Assembly: GCF_000143415.4 (NCBI RefSeq)
Contig: NW_003314291.1
Span: 4,249 to 68,248 of the forward strand
DNA: 64,000 nucleotides
Direction: 5' to 3'
Origin: Selaginella moellendorffii
Taxonomy: Eukaryota; Streptophyta; Lycopodiopsida; Selaginellales; Selaginellaceae
Position numbers and translations under genes: made by a program. The notes beneath the pieces were generated by a model. That model was not told where the DNA came from and ran no database searches. It saw only the letters and a list, made by a program, of their open reading frames with translations. Shown in pieces: positions 1 through 12,034 of the stretch (position 1 is the stretch's first letter; each line of letters starts with the position of its first letter).

Positions 1-152
1 CTGGACATAAGGTCACCGCGCTAGTCACCATGCCCCAGATAGGTCTAGCCCCTGGACAAAAGACATATAATTTCACGTCATTTTCAAATACTTGAAAATT
101 TGTACCTAGTCCCATTTTACTGAATAAATCCCACTTTAACGAAATAGAGCAT
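1..152 (+). mobile_element. Right terminus of a second copy of the DNA transposon
   Basis: These bases match 18213-18364, the right end of the complete DNA transposon in this window, with about four differences over the first 150 bases, and they finish in the same terminal sequence (GAAATAGAGC). Directly after it the sequence resumes as LARD internal DNA (TAAGGAGCATA...), matching 11009-11030 and 23530-23560, so this copy sits in a different place of a related host repeat. Its left part lies outside the window. The high similarity suggests recent mobility of the family (inference). Confidence 0.8.
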
Positions 153-3100
153 TAAGGAGCATAATCCCTCCAACATAGAGACTCATTCGGCCACTTGGGG
201 TGGTTTGCTCCCATTTATTGGTTTAGTTCTCACTGAACTTGTTAGAGACACCTTCTCTAACTCAATCCCACTACTCATTCTCGAGTGGCCTCACTTTCCA
301 TCGATATAACCCTTGCACTTTGGAATTTATAATTTTGACTTCTCGAAGTCAATTTTCTAGGTGTCTCCGACACCTTGCATCGCACATATTGTGCAACTCC
401 ACTTCCCCATCCTAGGAAGTTCTCTACTTGAGGGCAACATCATCCTCTTTTCGATTTTGTACCACCTTTGGCACTAAGTTCCAATTATCATCATCTGTGC
501 CAAGGCTGTCCACGGCCCTATCTTTTGGCTACTTTGCCACTCCCTCACTTGGAGTTTTTACTTTGCCAAATTGGAGCACTTAGGAATTCATCCTTGGAAG
601 TCTACTTCCTTTCCCACAAGCCGTTAGCATCAAACACATTAGTGTTCCTTGGCTAACTTTGCCATTTGGATTCCTTTCATTAAATTGTATAGCCCAAACT
701 TGGCCATTAGTCCTTTGCTCCTATCCTTGATTGTTGCACCCAGCAACATAGGATCACTACCTCCATTCTCGAGGTATCCTTTTAGTTCCATAGCAAAGAT
801 TCTCCTTTGCCAAGTCTGGAGGGTGTTCACCCCTAGTACGTCTCTTTAGCATCTTTTGCTATGGGCTCTATCCACGGCCCAACTTTGTGACCCTCCCATG
901 GGTCTCTTATAGAGACTACTTTTTTCGGACTCACTATGTCACCGCATTGACATATCTCATTTCTCTAAGGTGTTCTTCTCACTTGGTCACCTTGACCAAG
1001 CCATACCATCATCAATAGTTCCAATCAACATTTTGAATTTGGAACTTTATCCCTTAATCTCACAAGGACCTTGTCTTTGCTTTGGCCACAAAATCACCTA
1101 GTGATCTAACCTTGGCACCTTAACAGGTTTGCCAATAGGCACTAGGTTTTCTAGACCTTTAAGTTGTTGACCATGACCCCAGGGGCATCCCCCACACTTG
1201 GCGGTGCACCCAAGCCAGCCCCTCCGGCCAAGGGTCCATAGCAACTAAGACTGGGTGTCCCTATCTCATTCACCCTGCCCTTGGTGCCACTTGCACCAAA
1301 GCGTTCAAGTTAGATATGCCGAGCTTTCACACTAAGCAATCTAACTGTGCATCATGATTCCGAGGCATCCCTCGCTTGGCGGTGTGCCCAAACCAGTCTC
1401 CCCACTAAGAGTCCATAACCATCGAAATATGAGTGTCCTCATTCCAAACCATCACCACGCCCTAGTGAGTTGGGACTCGAACCCAAGCACTAGAGGGTTG
1501 GGACTCGAACCCAACCTCCGTATATGCATCTACGGACGGCGTCACACCGGATGCTTGGCGTGACTCCCCACGCTGGTGCACCAACTTATATTTAAAGCGC
1601 GCTACAGATCACAGCTTAGGAACCTAGTTCCTCCACACTGCCAAGTCCTCTCACTTGACATGTCTGTGATCATACATAGACTCCTCCATGCTTAGCCCCA
1701 TGGGCCACCCTTTTTGAAGTTAGCACCTTCAACTAGGGTATTTGTTCCCCCCGACTTGCCAATCTCACTTAGAAAGTCAGTCGGCCACTGTAACATGGTT
1801 CGTGCATAAGCGTGAAAGTCCTCAATCATTGACTTTCATTCAAAGCCCTCTCTTTGAACACTCGGGAACTACTTCCCCAACCTTGATAGCCTCGCCTCAT
1901 GGCAAGCTTCAAGACCATGCTTCTGCTGTGCCACTTTGATTTCGCGTGTTCTATGAACCATTTACACTTGGCTTTCTAGGTATCTAGCTACCTAGAACTG
2001 TCTTTGGGAACCTTTTGAAGGAACTCTGTCCCTTTAGCTTGCTAAGGCCTCTCCTTTCGCAAGCTTTCCAATTGCCATATAGTCTAACATGGATAATTCC
2101 ACATTTTAGACTTTTCATGGCATCGCGGTTGCTAGTAACAACATCCTCGAGCACCCTTTTGATTCTCCACTCCCTACTTGCATAACCACCATTGGTTATG
2201 CCTTTCGATTTCTATGGTTCAATTCCATCCCAATACTACTTGCCCTTTGGCCTCATATGTTTCGTTTGGTTATTCTCCTCCAGACTAGGAGGCTAGCTTT
2301 GCACATTCTACCATGCCTTAGCAAGTATTCATAGGGATGAACGTACCCTATAGCTTAGGAAGTGGTTCCTCAATTTGGGCATGCTCACCTTATAATCCCA
2401 CACACCGGGATTACCGTTGCTACTTATGGGCCTCCATATGCCCATCACTAGCCTTGCCAAAATCCCATTTTTGGCTTTGTCACGGATTCCTCCTGTCTCC
2501 ACAACTTTGGACGTTTGGATAGCACCTCTTATCCATCATTTGCTAGGGACTTTATCCCTTGGGCTTTATCTATTGCCCTTGCGACACTAAACACCACCTC
2601 TTGGTGTTCTAGAGTGTTTAGGTGCCCCAATGATGGCCTCCGTGACAATGAACATTTCCTTTTATGATATTGATTTATTATATCGCAATATAAACAATTT
2701 TTCCCTCATAAGGGTATATCTAACTTTCTTATCCCAATAAAAGGTCTTAGGTAGTTACCTTCTACTAATTTAACCAATTATTTTGCACCTTCTGCTTAGT
2801 TGCCTCATAGTCGTCAAGTCCTAAAACTCATTGTTAGTGCTTCCACACCTCCATCATTATTTGGGTCACCACACTTTAACCGCATGCCTTCCAGCTTAGG
2901 CTATGCCATTCCTATTTCCATTGGGATTCCTTTGGAAGGGGTTCTCATAAACCCGCTAACTTGACCTCAAGGCAGCATGCCTTGGCACATTCGGTGTCTC
3001 CACACCATCGGCTCCACGAGCCTACCTTTATAACACTTCTTACTTGTGTATAAGTATTTTTGCCGAGACTAATATGGTTGCCTCTTATGCCAATTATCCA

Positions 3101-4862
3101 TTAGCACTGCACCATAGAGTCCACGCACAACTTTGTGTCAAAGTTGTTTTCTTCCGGGAAACCCTTTCCCACGACTTTAGCATAGCACCTTCTGCCATCA
3201 ATGAGATATCTACTGTTCTCATACTTGGATCTTAAGATCCTCGCCATCCTTCATGGGGCACCACACACCTCAGTCTAAATGCTTTTACCAATCCTTTAGG
3301 ATCCTCCCTTGACTTTACTTGAGTCATCTAGCATTTTCGGACTTTGCCAATCCAATGACCCATAAGGTCCTATTTTTGAGGTGCCGCGCATTGGAATACA
3401 ACTTCGTGTATTCATGTTCTACTCCTAAGGACCATCTTTGCAAGTGTCACTCTAACACTTTATTATTTTCCGTTCTCTGTGGGCTACCTTTGCCCCTTAG
3501 GACTACCTATCCATATGATGAGAATACTGACTCATCCTTTGAGCACACCCCCAACTCCTTGGGTTTGTTCCAGCATTTATAAAGGTAACATTGGCTACCA
3601 CTTCAAGGACTCATGTCCTCACCCATACTTGACCTCTCACGGTCATCCATTCTGGTCTCACCTTCATGAGCACCAGCCTCAACTATGTGAAGATAATCTT
3701 GTGACTCCTTTATTGTTTTTGGAGTCTCTATCTTCCCTGTGATCCCAAATATAGTTGTTTACCACAACTACCTTAGCCAATTTGCTGAGCCAAATGCTCA
3801 TTCGGATCACATCCTTAACTCAATGAGGAAAACCTTGCACTGTTCCCAAGATCCCAAAGTCGTTCCATTATTGGCCCTTTTCTATCCACCACCTCGTCTA
3901 CAAGTTCACACATAAACTGTAATGGAGAGCCATGTCTTCCTGACTTGCTACTCCTCAAGGATAGGCCCACTCCTTGGACCTTTCGATGCCAACACTAGTG
4001 GTGATATACTTGAGCATCAATAAAAGTCAGACTAAGGAACAACTTCGATACCAAGTTGTAAGCGATTAATTTTTCCATTTTACTTTAGTCACTTAACCCC
4101 ACCTCCGACCACTTGGAGGAGTCTCATTCACAACCTCCATAAGTCCCATTCAGGACTTGGGGCTTGGTAGCCCCGAGAATGGCATCCATGCCACTCAACC
4201 TTAGCACTTGGTCCAAGTGCTCCACGTGTTCGATCCCATGACCGACACCCCAAGGTACCACCGACATATCGGCCCGTTACGCTAAGGCCATGTTCATTCA
4301 CCTTGGTCACACTAGTGGTGCAACACCACCTACATTCCAAACCCATCTCTCAAAGACTGGGTCATCTATCCATGAGTGATCATCCTAGATCCACTCCTTA
4401 ACATCCTTAGGATGCCTATAGACATGGGGAATAGCCTTCCCCAATATCTCCGTTTTGGTCCCCACCAAGTCCCTTTCTGTCTTTAGCCGTGTTCGCCAAC
4501 ACTGCCACTGGATCAATGCCCACCGGCCCGACCACTAAGTCCCTCTATCCTCTAGGACTGCTTCACCGTGTGACTGTGACTCTTTGGTCACCACACCAGA
4601 GGGCTACTCCTCTTCCTTTCCACAGTCTGGGACTTTGGGACACCATTTCGGAACACTGTGGCCCTACGTAGGCCTCATGGGTACTCTCCCCGCCTTCCAC
4701 CTTTGGGTGCTCTAGCCATGGGCTTAGAGCGAGGTTCCTGTTGAGCCACGCTAGGTATCCAAGTAGGTAGTGCCACCCACACTTGGACTGGGAGCATCGG
4801 CCATTCGATCTCCCGAGGGAACTAGAGCTGGCTCTTGAACACTTCACCAAGCTACCCTGCTT
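153..4862 (-). mobile_element. Truncated LARD-like LTR retrotransposon: internal domain and partial LTR
   Basis: Non-coding repeat closely related to the three-LTR element at 9020-29532. Bases 153-4056 correspond to its internal domain. At 4057 an LTR begins (TGTAAGCGATT), preceded on the plus strand by ATACCAAG, which on the minus strand is a degenerate initiator-Met primer site (CTTGGTATCGAAG). The LTR matches the intact copies through about 4862 and then breaks off before reaching the minisatellite. No retroviral protein domain is readable in any frame, so this is a non-autonomous element. Short open frames in the interval (for example at 1354, 3319 and 3479) lack coding character. Confidence 0.7.
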
Positions 4863-7800
4863 AGATAAACCATGTATCATAAGATGGGAAAATAGACTAA
4901 CACCAAGTCATCCATTGCTACAACACCCGATACGGTCCTTTCCACTGCGCAAGGAGCCCCTTAGATAAACCACGTATTGTAAGATGGGGAAAACAAACTA
5001 ACACCAAATCATCCACTTTGTACTCCACAGGTGAACGATAATGAGAGTTGTAGCACTATTGTTGTCTCATTTATACACAGCTCAAACGTCCAACAAACTC
5101 TACTTAAACAAGTGGAAGAACACTCGTTAAATACTGATCCCATGACTTAGCATTGGTAGCTTGTGGCAATTGCGAAGGTAAACCCAACTTCATTGGCAAT
5201 ATTGGATTATGACTATATAAAAGTTTATATGGTGAAGCACTAATAGAACTCTGCACCTCTATAATATACACATACCAAAGAGACAGTAAATAACCATCCC
5301 AATCCGAATGCTGAAAGTTCACATATTTCACGATAATCTCTTTAAAGGTCTAAATGAGTTGTTCCACTAAACTATCTAACTGTGGATGATAAGCACTCAT
5401 GAAAGTTTGGCATATCCCCAACTGAGATGTCAAAACGTGAAATGCCTTAGCTATAAATGTAGGACTATTATCCGAAAGAATTTGTTGTGGACAAGAATGC
5501 TAGAACACCATTCGATTGAGGAAGAAGTATCCAATAGTAGTTGCAGATGCACTAGCAAGAGCACTGACTTCCATCCAACAAATCAAATAGTTAGGAGCAA
5601 TAATGATATACTTATTATCAACAATCGATCATGGAATAAGTTTTATCAAATCAAATTACCACCAACTCAAATGGATGGGAAACTACCATTGACTTTAATT
5701 GTCCTTCCATAGTACAAGGGGGAGTATTATAAGCTTAGCACTAAATGTAGTTACATACCAAATAATATCATGTTGCATTTTCAGTTAATAGAAAGAATTG
5801 CATAGCTTTTTGGTCACACAACAATGTCATATATGCCCAACTAGAATAGGAGAATTATGGTAGGCATGAAGAAAGCGTGGAATAAAGATCGAAGGTCCAT
5901 AAATGATCATCAAGATCTGTCCCCACAAAATAAAAAAGACCGTCCTCAAAGCGATATTAAAAATGTAAATGCTGAAATGATAAGTCATTAGCAAGTGATG
6001 TAAGATTCTCAAACCCATCGCGAAGCCTTCGAATCCAAGACTTAACCTTTTAAGCTTTGCGAACATTGTCAAGAGAAGGTAAATCTTGTTTTACATCTTA
6101 TGGACACTGAACATCAAGTATAGCAATCATCAATGACATGAAATCCTCATCCAAAAAAGCTATAGATGCTAGAACAACAAACTCATCAAAAATATGAGAA
6201 AAGAGTGAAGAAAGAAGAGAAGCTCGAGAAAGGGCATTAGCATCAGGCATAAAACTCCCAGGGTGATGAATAACATCAAAATCATACATCTGAAACTTCA
6301 AAGCCTACTATAACCAAGTTCTTCTGCTTCAATAATAAAGTAATTGCAGCATGATCACCTTCTAGTAACGTTGGAAAACCATGTAGATATACATGAAATT
6401 TTTCAAAACCCCAAACTACTGGTAAACACTCCTTCTCTATCGGAATAGTTCACCTCCACAAGTTGTAATATATAGTATGCAATAGGATGGCTCTGACTAA
6501 GCACACTCGGGCTCTTTTACATCAACATACGTCTAAGATTGATATCAAAAGTATTTACGTGCAAAATGAAAGGTTGAGTGTAGCTAGGATATGCTAAAAC
6601 CAAATGAATCATTAATAGCTCTTTAAGATTCATAAACCCCTGCTTATAATCCATAGACCAAATTGAAAGATGACATTGATGACTTCAGCAACACTCGCAA
6701 TAGTGTAATGTGATCAAAAAGATGATTAACAAAATGATTGAAATACTGCACTTTGCCCAAAAAGTGTTGCACATCATTCATACACTTCAGAGTAAGGAAC
6801 TTTAGAATAGCCACAAATTTGTCAGGATTAAATTGCAAACCCTCACAAAAAATACAATACTCAAGATAAATTGTCCTTGGACCCAAACACACACTTACCG
6901 CTTCAGCTTTAAACCAATTTCCTATAGTTAATCCAACACCTTATGAACATCATGGATGTGTTCCTTTTATATCCCTTCCGAGTAGATCAAGATATCATTG
7001 ATGAAATCAAAAGTCACCTTTGGCATATCACAAAGAACCTCATTTATCATTTATTGGAAAGTTGTTGGAGCATTGTTCAAACTAAATGGCATTACCAAGA
7101 ACCGGTTTAGGGTTTAGGGTTTAAGGTTTACAAACCAAATGGTGTATGAAAAATAATCTTAGGAATATGTTTTTTGGCCATTGGTACTTGCCAGTACCTA
7201 GAAGAAAAATTTAACTTAGTGAATCAATAACTTCTCTCCAAACAATCCAAGAAATTAACAATATGAGGAAGAGGTACACATTCGGGATTGTCACTTCATT
7301 TAACTCATAATAGTCAATGCAAAAACAAATATTCCCATCAAGCTTTATCACAAGATGAGGTTCACACACCCAAGGACTCTACAACTTTTGAATAACACCA
7401 TTTTCCAAATTTTTTTTGACATTTGAATGTAAAATCTTGATCTCTTTAAATGACCGACAATGAACTGGAACCTTGATTGAACGAGCATCCCCGGTTGGAA
7501 TAGGATGATGTGTGGCAATTTTAGTCCTAGACAACAGGTTAAATTCAAAGAGATTGGTATACTCTTTCATGAGCCGATCAACTGCTACAATACAAAGACC
7601 ATCAGAAGGATCAGAAAAAGGAAGAGAAAAATAAGATGGAAGCATAGGAGGAAGTAATAGGGAGACAAAAGTGATGGAAGTAGACGAAAAAGTAGAGGGA
7701 AGAAAAGGTATATAAATGAAAGGAATGGAAGAAATATAAAGAAATATGAGACAAAGGGGAAAAGTCTCAAAGTTAAACTTGGCATAATTGCACCATAACC

Positions 7801-9014
7801 AATCCATACAAAAAATGAAGTCAAAAGTTTAACTTAGCACCACCCACAATGACTACAACTCAAGCTCGAGATCACCCATACCCATGACTAGGTCCACTTC
7901 ATCTCGTGCACATGCATGGGTACAGCCATTGTTATAAAGAATGAAAACTAGCTCTACTACACGACCCAAATATAAATGGCAACATGTAGCAATAGGTTGA
8001 GTAATAAAAGATAAACTCAAACTTGTCTCAACTAACATGAAAAGAGTAATAGGAAACTCCTTGTTATAAAAACAAAATTGGAAAGTAAACATTGGATGAA
8101 CTAGTGTCGAGTGAACCCCTTAATGATACTCCTAAAAGAAACATGGAGGGGTCACTGATTTATTCACACAAGGTCTCTTTATTATTCATGCGACTCCTCG
8201 TTTCCCGGATGCGACTCCTCGTTTCTCGGATGTATCTCGGTGTCCAGACCTTCCATTGCAATAGCACCAACAGGATGTTATTGACGCTAAGGTTTTCCAT
8301 CCAGGAAATGGAGGTTGCTAATCTGGAAAATTTTGACAATGCCGATAAGTGTGACCAACTTTATCACACACCCAGTAGTAAACATCATGGCTATGACCAC
8401 ATCCTCATTCTTATCCTTGATCTCGGGCAATAGTAACATCAAACTCCATTGGAATATGACCATTTCCCATAAGAAATGGAGCTAAAGGACATGCAGTGAG
8501 AAGTGGAAGAGGCAACGTCTTATAATGTTGTGCCAAACAAAAGGCATTGTCAAGGGTGGATAGAGCAAGTGCATGCACAAATCTTACTAGATCTTAATGA
8601 AGTGCTAGCCATAACATTCTCAACTTGATCCACTCTAACATATTTTGCTTTATACGAAGCAAAAGGCTTAAAAAACAAACACCAAATTGCATCACCGACT
8701 CAGAGGGCCCTTGACGAAGATGATGCAATTGTTGGAAGGCATCATCACAATTGTCAATATGTCTAAATGTGAATTTGAAGATGTTTGGGAGAATACTCCA
8801 ATTTGCATGAGTGGCTGCGCTTAAACCATTGTACCATTATAGCACTGTTCCTTGGAGACATGGGAAACTCACACAAATATTGAGCATCATACCAAGAATG
8901 ATATGAGACAATCACCATATAGTGATCGAACCAATGGTACACATCATCTCTAGGATTCCTACGAAAGAACTCCAGCCGGACGCAGGGATTAATAATAAGA
9001 GTAGGAGGAGTTGT
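4863..9014 (-). mobile_element. Old degenerate Ty3/Gypsy element A
   Basis: A decayed LTR retrotransposon on the minus strand, recognisable by pol fragments in the order expected for Ty3/Gypsy (see the pseudogene entry). The left boundary is rearranged: a segment beginning TAGATAAACCA at about 4862 is repeated with divergence from about 4966, and the LTR of the neighbouring LARD abuts it. It ends on the right where the three-LTR element inserted (TSD ACTAT at 9015-9019). A diverged paralogue, element B, lies at 30597-32145 and 41739-41950 and provides empty-site comparisons. Confidence 0.7.
5104..8370 (-). pseudogene. Degenerate gag-pol of Gypsy element A
   Basis: Reading leftward on the minus strand: a decayed zinc-knuckle remnant near 8322-8366 (V-C-x2-K-V-G-H-x4-C, with the first Cys replaced by Tyr); the N-terminal reverse-transcriptase approach near 7379-7520 (HHPIPTGDARSIKVP, then LENGVIQKL); an RT C-terminal block at 6644-6892 (FLGKVQYFNHF); the RNase H end at 6098-6301 (HHPGSFMPDANALSRAS); the integrase zinc-finger side at 5827-6072 (HAYHNSPILVGH); and the integrase core end at 5104-5331 (HSDWDGYLLSLW, then PYKLLYSHNPILP). 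Many stops and frame changes separate the blocks, so it cannot encode an active polyprotein. Assignment to Ty3/Gypsy follows from the RT-RH-IN order. Confidence 0.7.
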
Positions 9015-9019
9015 ACTAT

Positions 9020-10852
9020 TGTAATGGACTAATTTTTCCTTTTTACTTTAGTCACTTAACTGCACCTCCGACCACTTGGAGGAGTCTCATTCACAACCTC
9101 CATAAGTCCCAGTTAGGACTTGGGGCTTGCCAGCCCTGAGAATGGCATCCATGCCACTCAACCTTTGCACTTAGTCCAAATGCTCCATGTGTCCGATCCC
9201 ATGACTGACACCCCAAAGTACCACCGACATACCAGCCCATTACGCTAGGCCATGCCCATTCACCTTGGTCACACCGGTGGTCTAACGCCACCTGCATCAT
9301 AATCCCGTCTCTCAAAGACTAGGCCATCCATCCATGAGCGATCATCCTAGATCTACTCCTTAGCATCCTTAGGATGCCTGCAGACATGGGGAATAGCCTT
9401 CCCCAACAACTCTTTTCCAGTCCCCACCAAGTCCCTTTTAGTCCATGACCGTGTTCGCCAACACTGCCACTGGATCAAGGCCCGCAGGCCTGACCGCTAA
9501 GTCCCACTATCCTTTGGGACTTCCTCACCATGTGACTATATCCTTGGTCACTACATTAGAGGCCTACTCCTCTTCCCTTTCACTGTTTGGGACTTTGGGA
9601 CAACATTTCGGAACACCGTGGCCTTATGCAAGCCTCATGGGTACTCTCCCCGCCTTTCGCCTTTAGGTGCTCTAGCCATGGGCTTAGAGCGAGGTTCTGT
9701 TGAGCCACGACAGGTATCCAAGTAGGTAGTGCCACCCACACTTGGACTGGGAGCATCGGCCAGTCGATCTCCCGGGGGAACTAGAGCCGACTCTTGAACA
9801 CTTCACCAAGCTACCCCGTTTGTCGGTCCGTGTTCACTCTAGTCTTGGACTTCCCAGTGGGCAGCTCATCACCCAACACTGGGTCCGGCCTTCCTGGGCC
9901 AAACTGGCCTTTCCTGGCCAAACTGGCTCCACTGCAGTCCTCCCCCTACTATACTTTTGGAGCTCACCAAACCCCCCAGGGTCTGGGAGACGAACGCTTT
10001 GGGCTTTCACCCTCTCAGACTCAAACTCGGACTCGGACTCGGGCTCGGGCTCGGTTGGGGCCTCGGCCTCGGTCTCGGTCTCAGTCCCGATCTCGGTCTC
10101 GGTCTCGGTCCCGGTCTCGATCTTGGTCTCGGTCTCGACTTCAAACTCCATCTCAGGTCCATCTCGGACTCCATCTCGGGTCCATCTCGGACTCCATCTC
10201 GGGTCCATCTCGGACTCCATCTCGGGTCTATCTCGGACTCCATCTTGGGTCCATCTCGGACTCCATCTCGGACTCCATCTCGGGTCCACCTCGGACTCCA
10301 CCTCGGACTCCACCTCAGACTCCATCTCGGGTCCATCTCGGGTCCATCTCGGACTCCATTTCGGGTCCATCTTGGGTCCACATCGGACTCCACCTCGGAC
10401 TCCATCTCGGGTCCATCTCGGACTCCATTTTGGGTTCATCTCGGGTCCACCTCGGACTCCACCTCGGACTCCATCTCGGGTCCATCTCGGACTCCATCTC
10501 GGACTCCATCTCGGATCCATCTCGGACTCCATCTCGGGTCCACCTCGGACTCCACCTCGGACTCCATCTCGGGGTCCTTGTCGGACTCCACTTCGGACTC
10601 CAACTCGGGTCCATCTCGGACACTTCCACGTGTCATGTGTTGGTCCTTTTGGGTCCCTTTTTGGAGCCTTGCTTATTGCTCGCTTCGTGCTCGTTCCTCG
10701 AGCACTTTGTTGGGAGTTCCACTCCCGCTCTCGACCTTTCAAGTCGGGGCTTTTAGTCCAAACGTGTTACGCTCATTTGGTTTTCGCTTTGGCCACCACC
10801 ACATGGCACCCTTCCGGCTCCACTTTGGGGCCTAGGGATTTTGTGCCTCACA
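9020..10852 (-). repeat. LARD LTR1
   Basis: Starts TGTAATGGACTAATT and ends GTGCCTCACA (plus-strand reading). It contains in order a unique CT-rich part, the shared promoter-like block at about 9945-10020 (CTATACTTTTGGAGCTC, then GGGAGACGAACGCTTTGGGC), a minisatellite, and a 230-bp tail. It adjoins TSD ACTAT on its left. Confidence 0.85.
10018..10620 (-). repeat. TCGGACTCCATC / TCGGGTCCATC minisatellite in LTR1
   Basis: Interleaved 11-12 bp units (TCGGACTCCATC, TCGGGTCCATC, TCGGACTCCACC) preceded by a 6-bp TCGGAC/TCGGTC simple repeat. Equivalent arrays are at 22487-23066, 28446-28935 and 29165-29300 in the other LTRs, and in related GAGTCCGAGAC form in the chromovirus LTRs (32222-32490, 40645-40930). 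Because the period is compatible with three, long open frames exist on both strands; these are compositional and not genes. Confidence 0.9.
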
Positions 10853-11783
10853 ACTCCACCACCCATAGACGAAGTTCAATGTCTTCATCGAACGGTAAAC
10901 CCTTTCATAAAGTAACACCCGCATGTGTTACCATTTCCATCCTTGGCACTCAGCCAATATCTGTCTATGGTTTGACACCAAAGGCTCACCATGCTTTGTC
11001 TATCCTCTTAGGAGCATAGCCTCTCCAACTTAGAAGCTCATTTGACCACTTGTGGTGGTTCTCTCCTTTTATTGGTTTAGTTCTCACTAAACCTGTTAGA
11101 GACACCTTTTCTAATTCGATCCCACTACTTGTTCTCGAGTGGTCTCACTTTCCAGCGATATAACCCTTGCACTTTGGAACTTTTAATTCTGACTTCTCAA
11201 AGTCAATTTCCTAGGTGTCTCCGACACCTTGCATTGCACATATTGTGCAACTCCACTTCCTCATCCTAGGAAGTTCTCCACTTGAGGGCACCATCATCCT
11301 CTGTTCGATTTCATGCCACCTTTGGCATTGAGTTCCAGTTATCATCATCTGTGCCAGGGCTATCCACGGCCCTATCTTTTGGCTACTTTGCCGCTCCCTC
11401 ACCTTGAGTTTTTACTTCGCCAAATTGGAGCACTTAGGAATTCATCCTTGGAAGTCCACTTCCTTTCCCACAAGCCATTAGCATCAAACACATTAGTGTT
11501 CCTTGGCTAACTTTGCCATTTGGATTCCTTCCATTAAATTCCATGGCCCAAATTTGGCCATTAGTCCTTTGCTCCTATCCTTGATTGTTGCACTCAGCAA
11601 CACAGGATCGCTACCTTCATTTTCGCCCTTCGGTTCTATAGCAATGACTCTTCTTTGCCAAGTCCAGAGGATGTTCACTCCTAGTACGTCTCTTTAGCAT
11701 CTTCTACTATGGGCTTTATCCACGGCCCAACTTCGTGACCCTTCCATGGGTCTTTTATAGAGACTACTTTCCTCGGACTCACT
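10853..11783. other. LARD internal domain 1, left part (no gene seen)
   Basis: Non-coding internal sequence between LTR1 and the DNA transposon. Corresponding segments are at 160-930 and 23296-24300. Only short open frames without recognisable domains are present. Confidence 0.6.
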
Positions 11784-11787
11784 ATGC

Positions 11788-11814
11788 AAGCTCTATTTCA
11801 TTAAAGTGGGAATT
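11788..11814 (+). repeat. Left terminal inverted repeat of the DNA transposon
   Basis: AAGCTCTATTTCATTAAAGT followed by GGGAATT. It matches the reverse complement of 18338-18364 with two mismatches. A small hairpin (AAGTGGGA ... TCCCACTT) overlaps its inner edge. Confidence 0.85.
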
Positions 11815-12034
11815 GTCATTATCCCACTTGTAAAATAAGGTTTCCAAACCTTTATATAGTATATAAATATAACAAAATTCAACTGCATTGAGGCACATGC
11901 CATTTTATTTTAAACAAGGAAATGTCTACTCAATCACTTCTCCTCCCCCTGCCACTGTTTCACCTCTCTCTTCTCCTTGTCATCGTCGTCCAATTTCTTT
12001 CCATCCTTTTAATATTGGCTCAGTTGCTCCGAGT

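Noticed and set aside
1460-1520. Repeated GGACTCGAACCCA, resembling a tRNA T-arm / Pol III B box (also 18900-18950, 24845-24900)
   Set aside because: No acceptor stem, anticodon arm or A box can be folded around it; likely LARD-internal repeat, though a tRNA-derived origin is possible.
9742-11019. Long open frames (up to 425 codons) on both strands over the LTR minisatellite
   Set aside because: They exist in several frames at once and are repetitive, as expected from a tandem repeat lacking stops; no domain, start context or splice structure.
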